From Acholeplasmataceae bacterium (GTDB taxonomy: Bacteria; Bacillota_I; Bacilli_A; Acholeplasmatales; Acholeplasmataceae): a stretch of 7,385 nt of DNA. The stretch is from NCBI GenBank assembly GCA_003518475.1, contig DOYO01000020.1, positions 1,978 through 9,362 of the forward strand, written 5' to 3'. Position numbers and translations under genes: made by a program. The number at the start of each line of letters is the position of its first letter. The first letter of the stretch is position 1. The notes below the pieces were generated by a model. The model ran no database searches. It had not been told where the DNA came from and was given only the letters and a program-made list of their open reading frames with translations. Of this stretch, positions 1 through 6,575 are shown one piece after another.

Positions 1-212
1 CCATCTGCGCTTTCAGTCATGCTTGGTTTCTTAAAGATAAGCATTTTAGACAGTTCAACATGAAATAAGCGCACCAAAAGATACGCTTCAGAAATATTTT
101 TGTTGGAACCTGGAATGTTAGATTTGACGGAAATGACCAGCTCGTGACTCTGAAGCAGGTTTTGGATTTGAATCAGTTTTTGTTCTCTAGAAGAAAGAAT
201 GGAATCAATCAT
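1..212 (-). CDS. citX: Holo-citrate (citramalate) lyase synthase CitX, N-terminal part, cut by window edge
   Basis: This gene is too short in the window for a full ORF call. The visible 70 residues begin MIDSILSSREQKL and run off the left edge in frame without a stop. The R-x-x-Q start region, followed by a hydrophobic strand and an N-I-P-G-S-N-K-N segment (residues 32-39), resembles the start of CitX proteins, where a V-x-x-P-G-P-x-K-D segment follows a similar strand. CitX transfers the 2'-(5''-triphosphoribosyl)-3'-dephospho-CoA group onto the serine of CitD, making the holo-carrier in the cytoplasm. The ATG at 212 overlaps the end of citC by 8 nt (ATGATTGA), and a purine-rich AAGGAAGAG lies upstream (222-230), which supports this start and translational coupling. 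It could be the CitX half of a CitX-CitG fusion; that part is outside the window. The position after citC fits well, but the visible sequence is short, so identity rests partly on context. Confidence 0.78.
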   Translation of the reverse strand, partial: MIDSILSSREQKLIQIQNLLQSHELVISVKSNIPGSNKNISEAYLLVRLFHVELSKMLIFKKPSMTESAD

Positions 213-1203
213 GGAATAACGCTCTTCCTTTTTTAGATTTTAAATACTGATAGGTTGGTTTTGGGACAAAGTTTTTTAATTCATCAAATTTATTTTGTTT
301 CGCAAGCTTTCTGACGATGGAGGCGCTGATGGTGACGAAATCCTTTTGAAGACGTTCAACGATAATCAACTTATCCTTTAAAATCTGCTTCATCGCCTGA
401 TTGTAGGCATCTGTTGTCTGATCAATTGGCTCATTACCGACATAACGAAGATCAATACCGAAGATTCTCATGAAATACTTGCTGAAAATGGAAATATCCA
501 AATCCATATAAATCAGTGATGCTTCATTCAACTCCTTGAGGAAATAGGTTGGGAAGGTTGCATTGCTGATGATATATTGAGTAGAAGGAAGAACATGAAC
601 ATTCGTCATGTGTTTCGTCACTTTTTTTAGTAGTTTGAATCTGGTTTCAAATGAAAATACGGATTTATTTTCTTCAACGAGAAAAATGATCACATTGTCG
701 TTTTGTGAAGCGCAGGTTTCAATCAAATACTGGTGTCCAAAGGTGACGGGATTGCAATTCATGACGATAGCAGCTGTCGTTCCACGCACTAAGGTCAATT
801 GATCCTTCATTTGATTCAGTTGTTCTTCAATGGTGTTGATGTTATTTTCAAATAGTACGATTTTTTCATTTTCGTGAATAAGCGAAAAATTGAAGTTCAT
901 GAAGAATTTCTTGCTGGCGGGTGTTGTAAAGAGGAAATACTTTTGAACTCCCTTGTAGTTCAGCATGGAGATCAGTTTATCAAGAATGGTTGCTGTCAGG
1001 TTTTCGCCCTTCGAATCTTGATCGACAGCGATCATTTTAATGACATTCTCATATAATGATCCGGTAGCAATCAAATGATCATCCTCATAGATACCAATGG
1101 TGGACGTCACTTTGTCTTCATAGCTTAATCCATTTTTAGAAAGAAGAAGTTTTACATCGTTGATTTCTTTTTCAAGGATGCAATCAATCAGTTTTCTACT
1201 CAT
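205..1203 (-). CDS. citC: [Citrate (pro-3S)-lyase] ligase CitC (acetate:SH-lyase ligase)
   Basis: CitC uses ATP and acetate to acetylate the thiol of the prosthetic group on CitD, switching the lyase complex from inactive to active. The 332-residue protein has the usual length and two-domain layout. An N-terminal GNAT-like acetyltransferase fold (about 35-115) is followed by a nucleotidyltransferase domain (about 143-330). The nucleotide-binding signature is MNCNPVTFGHQYL at 148-160, with the G-H of the HxGH-type motif at 156-157. RYVGNEP (253-259) and ISASIVRKL (292-300) are the downstream ATP-binding elements of this superfamily. The ATG overlaps the citF stop by 4 nt (ATGA), and a GTGAGG ribosome site ends 7 nt upstream. 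The stop codon is TGA. It lies between citF and citX, as expected for a lyase maturation gene. If the complex is citramalate lyase, this is the matching ligase; sequence alone cannot separate the two. Confidence 0.95.
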   Translation of the reverse strand: MSRKLIDCILEKEINDVKLLLSKNGLSYEDKVTSTIGIYEDDHLIATGSLYENVIKMIAVDQDSKGENLTATILDKLISMLNYKGVQKYFLFTTPASKKFFMNFNFSLIHENEKIVLFENNINTIEEQLNQMKDQLTLVRGTTAAIVMNCNPVTFGHQYLIETCASQNDNVIIFLVEENKSVFSFETRFKLLKKVTKHMTNVHVLPSTQYIISNATFPTYFLKELNEASLIYMDLDISIFSKYFMRIFGIDLRYVGNEPIDQTTDAYNQAMKQILKDKLIIVERLQKDFVTISASIVRKLAKQNKFDELKNFVPKPTYQYLKSKKGRALFHD

Positions 1204-2726
1204 GATTGTTCCTCACTTTTCTGATAAAGGGTATCAATAATGGATCCATCACGGTATCTGACGACTCCGATTACCCGGTTTGATGGTTCTAAAGGGGTCG
1301 GAACTCCAGTGATTTCTGTTGCTTTAGCCAGCAATTCCTCGATGGTCAATAGATGAAGCTTTGAACCCTTCAATCTATCCAATAAATCTTGTCTCTGCGG
1401 GTTGATGGCAATTCCTCGTTCCGTCACCAAACAATCCACGGATTCCCCTGGAGTTGTAATGGTCGTCACAGAATCTTTCACCATGGATGTTCTTGATTTG
1501 ACCAGATTGGTTGTGATGATGGTCAGTTTCGCACCATATGCTGTATCGGAATGGCCGCCTGAACCGCCAATCAGATTTCCGCTAGAGTCAGTTGTAACGT
1601 TGACATTGAACTTCGTATCAATTTCAGTTGCGCCTAAAATAACGACGTCGAGATTATTGACAATCGGATTAACTTCAAGCGGATTACCATATTCAGATGC
1701 GCTCATTGGTAAATGTTTTGGATTCTTTTTATAGGATTTGACAGCATCCAAATCAAAACACTGCACATCATATAGTTTTTCAAAAAGTCCTTTTTCGTGC
1801 ATTTCAACCAAAAAGCTCGTGATTCCACCAGATGCGAACGAACCCTTGATCTTTTTTTCAGTCATTCTCTTTTGAACTTCCAAGGCGACTGCAATGCTTG
1901 TACCTCCAGCTCCGGTTTGAAAGCTTAATCCATCTTTGATGAATCCGAGTTCATCAATCAATTGTGCGGTATCCTTAGCTATTTTTAATTGGACAGGATC
2001 TCTTGTCGGCTTTGTTGTGCCGGAAACGATGCCTTTAGCATCACCGATCTGATTGACTTTGACAATATAGTCGACGTAGCGCTCTTCAATCTCTGCGAGA
2101 CTCACATGATCGACCAGGTGATCAGTAACAACCACTTTTTTCTTTGCGTATTGAAGATCTGAAATCGCGTAACCTAAGGCTCCGCATGCGGAAAGTTCAT
2201 CGATTCCGTTGCCGTTTCCAAGATGATCAGAGGTCGGCACTGCAATGAACGCGACATCAATCTTTAGTTCGCCCGATTCAATCGCTCTTGGACGGCCGCC
2301 ATGTGTATCCATCACCAAAGGATATTTCAAATACCCTTGCGTGATGCAGTCAGCGACAGGTCCGTTGATGTAGTTCGTATAAATGCTTGTAACATTCTGA
2401 TTTTTGATCAATTCGACAAGTGGTCCATGAATGGGGAATATCGCACTTGGTGCCAATGTCATATTCTTTAATTTTCTCTTTTTAATTTCAGATAAAACCA
2501 TGTTTAAAACTCCATCGCCATTTCTTAAATGGTGGTGGAAGGATAATGTCATGCCATCTGTGATTGGAATCAAATCAAAAAGATCAGAAAGAGTTCTGAT
2601 CACTTTGTCTGTTTCACGGGTTGTAACCTCAGGTACAAGAACTCTTTTCATGTTCTTGATGAGGGTGTCTGCTCCTTTAAAAGGGATAAATCCTTCAGGA
2701 ACAAAACGTCCTAAGCTATTTTTCAT
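1200..2726 (-). CDS. citF: Citrate/citramalate lyase alpha subunit (acyl-ACP:substrate CoA-transferase) CitF
   Basis: The alpha subunit swaps the acetyl group on the carrier protein for the substrate, giving citryl- or citramalyl-ACP, which CitE then cleaves. The 508 residues match the family length. Recognisable family segments include DGMTLSFHHH (57-66), SGELKIDVAF (151-160), SFQTGAGGTS (268-277), GSFASGGIT (295-303), TEIDTKFNVNV (367-377), GGSGGHSDTA (387-396) and the characteristic C-terminal VVRYRDGSIID (488-498). The start ATG follows the citE stop by 7 nt, and its AGGTGA ribosome site (2730-2735) overlaps that stop. The gene ends in TGA, which is shared with the citC start. No truncation or missing block is visible. 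The family call is secure. Whether the acceptor acid is citrate or citramalate is inferred from the neighbouring methylaspartate pathway genes, which favour (S)-citramalate. Confidence 0.96.
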   Translation of the reverse strand: MKNSLGRFVPEGFIPFKGADTLIKNMKRVLVPEVTTRETDKVIRTLSDLFDLIPITDGMTLSFHHHLRNGDGVLNMVLSEIKKRKLKNMTLAPSAIFPIHGPLVELIKNQNVTSIYTNYINGPVADCITQGYLKYPLVMDTHGGRPRAIESGELKIDVAFIAVPTSDHLGNGNGIDELSACGALGYAISDLQYAKKKVVVTDHLVDHVSLAEIEERYVDYIVKVNQIGDAKGIVSGTTKPTRDPVQLKIAKDTAQLIDELGFIKDGLSFQTGAGGTSIAVALEVQKRMTEKKIKGSFASGGITSFLVEMHEKGLFEKLYDVQCFDLDAVKSYKKNPKHLPMSASEYGNPLEVNPIVNNLDVVILGATEIDTKFNVNVTTDSSGNLIGGSGGHSDTAYGAKLTIITTNLVKSRTSMVKDSVTTITTPGESVDCLVTERGIAINPQRQDLLDRLKGSKLHLLTIEELLAKATEITGVPTPLEPSNRVIGVVRYRDGSIIDTLYQKSEEQS

Positions 2727-2733
2727 GCTTCAC

Positions 2734-3591
2734 CTATAACAATCCCCATCTTTGAGCTTTATCGAGCAGTTTTTTTGCTCGATCGATGATGGGTTTATCA
2801 ATCATTTTTCCATCGACTGTAAATGCGCCTTTGCCAGTTGATAATGCATCAGCTTCAGCCTTGACGACTTTTCTTGCATATTCAATTTCTTGAATGCTTG
2901 GTGAAAACACAGTATTGACAGTATCTATTTGATTGGGATGGATGCATACCTTCGCATTCATGCCAATCTTTTTCGCATATGAAGAATCCTTGTTCAATCC
3001 TTCTTCATCATTGGTTTTTGTATAAGGGGTGTCAATCGCATCCAGCTTGTAAGCCTTGGCGGCGAGCACGACAAGTCCTCTCGCCAAAAGAAGTTCCAAT
3101 CCATCTTCAGTGCGTTCGACTTCAAGATCTGTCGATAAATCTTCTCCGCCTAAAAGAAGACCGTTTACTCTATTGACTGAAGCAATCTCTTTGGCTTCCA
3201 AAACAGAGGAAGCGAGCTCGATAATTGGGATAATTCCGATTTTTTTGTTCATCTTTTTACTTTTTTCGAGTTTATCAAGCATTTTTGATAATGCGTTCGT
3301 GTTTTTAGCGGTTGCTTTAGGAAGCATCAGCGTATCAATTTTATCGCTGACGATTTGTTCGAGTTCCACTCTGGAAAACTCGGAATCAAGCTGATTGATT
3401 CTAATAACGATTTCCAGGTTTTCAAAAGCATATGATTTTAAAAAGTTGTCTAATAAATGGACTGCTGCATCCTTTTCAGAAAGCATGACTGCATCTTCCA
3501 AGTCAAAAATAACACCATCAGATTGAAAAATGTCTGCATTCTGCAGCATTGCTGGAGAATTTGCTGGAATAAATAATAAGCTTCTACGCAT
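2734..3591 (-). CDS. citE: Citrate/citramalate lyase beta subunit (acyl-ACP lyase) CitE
   Basis: CitE is the HpcH/HpaI-type TIM-barrel lyase that cleaves the acid bound to the carrier, releasing pyruvate (from citramalyl-ACP) or oxaloacetate (from citryl-ACP) and leaving acetyl-ACP. Counting from the chosen ATG it has 285 residues. Family motifs are RRSLLFIPANSP (2-13), DLEDAV (30-35), VIRINQ with the substrate-binding Arg (62-67), LMLPKA (88-93), PIIELASS with the metal-ligand Glu at 125, LGGEDLSTDL with the ligand Asp at 151, and CIHPNQI (216-222). An in-frame GTG three codons earlier (3600) is possible. The ATG at 3591 is preferred because GGGTGA sits 5 nt upstream of it, while no good site precedes the GTG, and family members usually start close to the RRS motif. 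With this start it overlaps citD by 8 nt. A citramalyl-ACP specificity is an inference from gene context. Confidence 0.94.
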   Translation of the reverse strand: MRRSLLFIPANSPAMLQNADIFQSDGVIFDLEDAVMLSEKDAAVHLLDNFLKSYAFENLEIVIRINQLDSEFSRVELEQIVSDKIDTLMLPKATAKNTNALSKMLDKLEKSKKMNKKIGIIPIIELASSVLEAKEIASVNRVNGLLLGGEDLSTDLEVERTEDGLELLLARGLVVLAAKAYKLDAIDTPYTKTNDEEGLNKDSSYAKKIGMNAKVCIHPNQIDTVNTVFSPSIQEIEYARKVVKAEADALSTGKGAFTVDGKMIDKPIIDRAKKLLDKAQRWGLL

Positions 3592-3844
3592 GTTTTTCAC
3601 CCATTCTTTGAATTGCTGTTACAAGTCTTGCTTTAACCGTATAGTCCAAGGCACCCTTATCATTGCACTGAACAAAGATATTTTCAATGTTGAGTTCTTT
3701 AAGAGTCTCTCTGATTACATATTCAATTTGCTTGCCAAACTGCTTCAAGACAATGCTTTCGATTTCAATCTGAATGCCTGCATGCTCCCTGACGGTCATC
3801 ATGCAGTCATTGGATTCCATCGTACCAGCGGATGCAATCTTCAT
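3584..3844 (-). CDS. citD: Citrate/citramalate lyase gamma subunit, acyl carrier protein CitD
   Basis: CitD is the small acyl carrier of the lyase complex and carries the triphosphoribosyl-dephospho-CoA group that holds the acetyl or substrate acyl unit. The 86-residue protein starts MKIASAGTMESNDCMMTVRE. AGTMESND (6-13) corresponds to the family AGTLESSD segment, and Ser11 should be the attachment residue (Ser14 in enterobacterial numbering). The other family hallmark, NDKGALDYTVKARL (61-74), is also present. It is about 10 residues shorter than the E. coli protein, mostly at the C-terminus. The ATG lies 8 nt after the mal stop, with AGGTGG spaced 4 nt upstream, a strong site. Its stop (TAG) lies inside the citE start. 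Being first in the cit block and directly behind mal ties the lyase to the methylaspartate pathway. Confidence 0.95.
   Translation of the reverse strand: MKIASAGTMESNDCMMTVREHAGIQIEIESIVLKQFGKQIEYVIRETLKELNIENIFVQCNDKGALDYTVKARLVTAIQRMGEKHA
3597..3602 (-). promoter_or_regulatory. Ribosome binding site deciding the citE start
   Basis: GGGTGA ends 5 nt before the ATG at 3591. It lies inside the last codons of citD. It overlaps the alternative upstream GTG (3598-3600), so it cannot serve that codon. This favours the ATG as the citE start. Confidence 0.7.
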
Positions 3845-3848
3845 AAAA

Positions 3849-3854
3849 CCACCT
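3849..3854 (-). promoter_or_regulatory. Strong ribosome binding site of citD
   Basis: AGGTGG is 4 nt before the citD ATG and begins inside the mal stop codon. It is clearly better than the site before mal and would allow high synthesis of the small carrier protein. Confidence 0.65.
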
Positions 3855-5097
3855 ATTTTCTAGAGTTTGATAGAGCGATGACTCTTTCCATTTCATTATT
3901 GACAATCATATAGCCGCTATCGACATCCATGCCAGGTTTCGCCAAGCAGAGATCTGCGTTGCACGCGATGGCGACATTGGTTGTCGCTTGCGCGGAAATA
4001 TTGGTTTCATTGCATGTTCCACCGGAATATGCACCGATACCGACAGACTTGCAATACAAAATCGCTTCAGCAATATTATTCAATCCTCCGAGATCAGGAG
4101 TCTTGATTTGAAGCACGTGACCTGCCTTATTGTCTGCGAAGTAGATGATGTCTTCAAGGGTGTTGCACCATTCATCAGCAACGATTTCCACATTAATCTT
4201 TTCTGCATCCAAGCGCGCTCTGATATCACGAAGTGCTACCATCGTGCCTTCTCGGTCTCCGGAATCGATTGGACCTTCTAGTCGGATCTTGAACGGTGAA
4301 GCTGCTATTTCCAACTCTTTGCAGTAACTGACTATTCTTTCAATGTCATTATGGAATGCGATACCGAGTGTTCCATAAACATCGACATGTAATGTAGGCA
4401 TATAAGAATCACTTGCGCGGTGCGTAAGGATGCGATTCTTGAGCCATAATACATATTGTATCAGCAATTCGCCATTGTAGCCTAATTTATCTTTGACATT
4501 GTTGATCAATGCGTGAGGGAGAGCATCAACTTCCTTCAAAATCATCTTATCGACATTGTTATATCTGTCATCGCCGGATTGTGCGAAGATTGGAACACGC
4601 GTAAGTATTTTGTTGGTTGGATTGTATTCATCTCGGATGACTTCAGCCTGAGTTCTCTTCGTCGAAACAGCTGTTGCTGAAAGAAGCGCTTGCGTGATGC
4701 CATAACGGATTGCAGTATGCAGTCTCTTTCCTTCAACGGTCATGCGGTCATATTTTTCTGCAAGTGATTTGAAGATTTTAACATCTTCACCAATCAGATG
4801 AGGCTTGATATGCTTTTCAATGAATGGGATATAGTCGCTCGCTAGAAATAAAGGATCTCTTCCTCCAGCGCCTGAGTATTGGACAGCGGCGCAGTCGCCC
4901 AATGCGACATCTCCATTTTCTAAAACGAGCTGAACAGAAATGGCTTCACCCGGAACTCTGACTTTATTGAATCCAGGAGTTAGAGGTTCTCCAACATAGA
5001 AGAATCCACTATTTTTAGCATCCTTCTTAATTGCTTTCTGATCGTCAAAATAGAAGCCTGTGTATGATTTGGTGAGAATGACGTTTTTAATTTTCAT
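3853..5097 (-). CDS. mal: 3-methylaspartate ammonia-lyase (beta-methylaspartase)
   Basis: This enzyme removes ammonia from (2S,3S)-3-methylaspartate to give mesaconate, the second step of the methylaspartate route. It belongs to the enolase superfamily and acts as a Mg-dependent dimer. At 414 residues it is one longer than the Clostridium tetanomorphum enzyme, and all known active-site positions are present with a +1 offset: Gln173, His195 (in LPHALINNV), metal ligands Asp239, Glu274 and Asp308 (VADEW), Gln330, the catalytic base Lys332 (LQIKTPDLGG), and Thr361-Cys362 (GGTCNET). The start TGFYFDDQ region (13-20) and CAAVQYSGAGGRDP (69-82) also match the family. The ATG lies 1 nt after the glmE stop. 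The only AGGA-like ribosome site is 13 nt upstream behind an A-tract, so translation probably depends on ribosomes arriving from glmE. The stop is TAG, 8 nt before citD. Confidence 0.98.
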   Translation of the reverse strand: MKIKNVILTKSYTGFYFDDQKAIKKDAKNSGFFYVGEPLTPGFNKVRVPGEAISVQLVLENGDVALGDCAAVQYSGAGGRDPLFLASDYIPFIEKHIKPHLIGEDVKIFKSLAEKYDRMTVEGKRLHTAIRYGITQALLSATAVSTKRTQAEVIRDEYNPTNKILTRVPIFAQSGDDRYNNVDKMILKEVDALPHALINNVKDKLGYNGELLIQYVLWLKNRILTHRASDSYMPTLHVDVYGTLGIAFHNDIERIVSYCKELEIAASPFKIRLEGPIDSGDREGTMVALRDIRARLDAEKINVEIVADEWCNTLEDIIYFADNKAGHVLQIKTPDLGGLNNIAEAILYCKSVGIGAYSGGTCNETNISAQATTNVAIACNADLCLAKPGMDVDSGYMIVNNEMERVIALSNSRK

Positions 5098-5098
5098 G

Positions 5099-6571
5099 TT
5101 ATTTTTTTTGTCCTTTTTGTTGAGGTCTTCCGATCATTTCGCCATTCGAAACGGCATAAATATCATCAACTGTCATCTGGAATGTGATTTCTCTTCCCTC
5201 AGCTTTTGCTCTTTCTTCAAGTTTTAGTCTATGGAATAATTTAATGTCTTCATTGAATCCCAAATTACCGAATTCAAGGATTCTAACGGAACCTTCATTA
5301 TCTCTTGCTGGAAGGATCTTGTTGGCATTGTGTCTGGACGGTGCGAATGGTACATCGATGACGCCTAGTTCGAAAGCTTTGACGGTACCTACTGCCAAGT
5401 CGCCTTGGCCAAGTTCATAAACCTTATCTAAAAGGCAATGAACTTCATTTTTAATTTGGAGTTCTTCCTCGGTCAATTTTTCAGATGAAGTGAACTTCTG
5501 ATCCTTCAACAGGGAAACGACCATTTTTGACGCGCGAATACCGATTTCATTGATTTCCTTGGTTGGCACACCAATGGATTCAGAAGGTGTTTTTGTAATC
5601 ATCTTGGTTGCTCCAGCAAGCGCAGCAACCGTGGATGCCATGGCGATCAAGCCTGTTGCAGCTGCTTCATTTCTAGGGAAACCGCCCATCCACTGATGAA
5701 ACACTGTTGTCACAATCATATTTTGATAATGATATTTGTTTAAATATTCTTCAGTGAGTTCTTGAAGCATGTGAATAGATGCTACATCTTGGATGATATT
5801 GCCGCACTGTCCATAGCCGACGGTAATGTTTTTCACGCCCTGCTCTGCAGCAAGAAGCGCTTCAATGATACCGATGGTGATCGCGATTGAAGGGGGAACA
5901 AGCGTACCAGTCAGAGGACCGAAAGGCTCTCTATTGATGGTAATGCCGTGATCTTCATAGTAACCGACCAAGCGGTCGCAGTATTGCCAGTAATAAATTG
6001 AATCGGATAATGATATATTTTTTGCATAAGGCAAATTATAAGAAATGCCTCCGCCTTCATTGGAAGTCCAACCAGCTGCATGCGTGATTTCTGCAAGCAA
6101 TCTGCCATCTGGAGTTCCGTGTCTTGCTTGCAAAGGAACATTGACTGCATCAAATACTTCCTTGCAGGCGTTCACACCGTAATTGACGGCAGGAAATCCA
6201 TTTAACATCGATCTTCCTTCCTTTTGACTGACTCTGATGCCTTCTTCAGCTTCCATATATCTGTTTTGTCTCGTATAGGAATCAATCGTTGATGGTAAAA
6301 AGTCAGCTCCAGACTTCTCTAAATGTCTGAGAAGATCAATATGTTCGCTCAATAGCGCAACACCGGCACGGGGTTGAATATAAGTTCTTTTCTGATTCTT
6401 CGCTTCAATCATTTTCAATGCGAAGTTTTTATGAGGTGGAACCTTCTTCAAATTTTCGACTGCAATATCCAAATCAAGCAGTGGATCATTACCTGTCGGC
6501 CATGAAGCGAGAACCTCCTTGCGAACTTCTAAAAACTTTTCAAGCGACCATTTTTGGTTAACAAGTTGCAT
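5099..6571 (-). CDS. glmE: Glutamate mutase epsilon subunit (methylaspartate mutase large subunit)
   Basis: GlmE is the TIM-barrel catalytic subunit of adenosylcobalamin-dependent glutamate mutase, which rearranges L-glutamate to (2S,3S)-3-methylaspartate together with the B12-binding GlmS. The 490-residue protein is close to the clostridial length (about 483-485). The substrate-gripping arginines of the Clostridium cochlearium structure are all recognisable: Arg68 (QPRAGVALL), Arg101 (YTRQNRY) and Arg150 (PLQARHGTPD). Glu172, Tyr178 and Tyr182 (NEGGGISYNLPYAK), Lys327 and Glu331 (ITKTPSESIG) are also present. The start at 6571 gives the usual MxLxNxKW opening. AAGGGAG (6581-6587) is 9 nt upstream. 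The gene begins 4 nt after the glmL stop and ends in an A-tract (QKK, TAA) just before mal. The partner glmS is not in the window; in known clusters it precedes glmL. Confidence 0.98.
   Translation of the reverse strand: MQLVNQKWSLEKFLEVRKEVLASWPTGNDPLLDLDIAVENLKKVPPHKNFALKMIEAKNQKRTYIQPRAGVALLSEHIDLLRHLEKSGADFLPSTIDSYTRQNRYMEAEEGIRVSQKEGRSMLNGFPAVNYGVNACKEVFDAVNVPLQARHGTPDGRLLAEITHAAGWTSNEGGGISYNLPYAKNISLSDSIYYWQYCDRLVGYYEDHGITINREPFGPLTGTLVPPSIAITIGIIEALLAAEQGVKNITVGYGQCGNIIQDVASIHMLQELTEEYLNKYHYQNMIVTTVFHQWMGGFPRNEAAATGLIAMASTVAALAGATKMITKTPSESIGVPTKEINEIGIRASKMVVSLLKDQKFTSSEKLTEEELQIKNEVHCLLDKVYELGQGDLAVGTVKAFELGVIDVPFAPSRHNANKILPARDNEGSVRILEFGNLGFNEDIKLFHRLKLEERAKAEGREITFQMTVDDIYAVSNGEMIGRPQQKGQKK
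5111..5115 (-). promoter_or_regulatory. Distant, weak ribosome binding site of mal
   Basis: AAGGA is the only purine match to the anti-Shine-Dalgarno sequence before mal, and it is 13 nt from the ATG, further than is optimal. The spacer contains an eight-A run and the glmE stop. With a 1-nt gap between the genes, coupled re-initiation is the likely way mal is translated. Confidence 0.5.
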
Positions 6572-6575
6572 ACAT

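Noticed and set aside
1402..1734. Plus-strand open frame of 110 codons opposite citF
   Set aside because: It lies wholly within a conserved citF region and its content mirrors citF codon use. No family is recognisable.
2762..2780. T-rich stretch on the plus strand near the citE 3' end, considered as a terminator
   Set aside because: It lies inside the citE coding region (KKLLDKAQ), and I see no convincing stem-loop directly upstream of a U-tract in the direction of transcription.
3056..3394. Plus-strand open frame of 112 codons opposite citE, serine-rich with a hydrophobic stretch
   Set aside because: The hydrophobic stretch (IIGIIPIFLFIFLLFSS) looks like a membrane segment, but it is the reverse complement of the conserved citE region coding for KKIGIIPIIELASS and the lysine-rich segment before it. 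It is a composition artefact.
3530..3913. Plus-strand open frame of 127 codons opposite citD and the ends of citE and mal
   Set aside because: It is antisense to three well-supported genes, has a Cys/Phe-rich composition without any recognisable motif, and has no plausible ribosome site that I can see. It is a shadow frame.
4542..4736. Minus-strand 64-codon frame inside mal
   Set aside because: It is an alternative frame within an intact mal gene and matches no family that I recognise. A frameshift in mal is excluded because all active-site residues are in one continuous frame.
5911..6153. Minus-strand 80-codon frame inside glmE
   Set aside because: It is an alternative frame of an intact, fully conserved glmE region.
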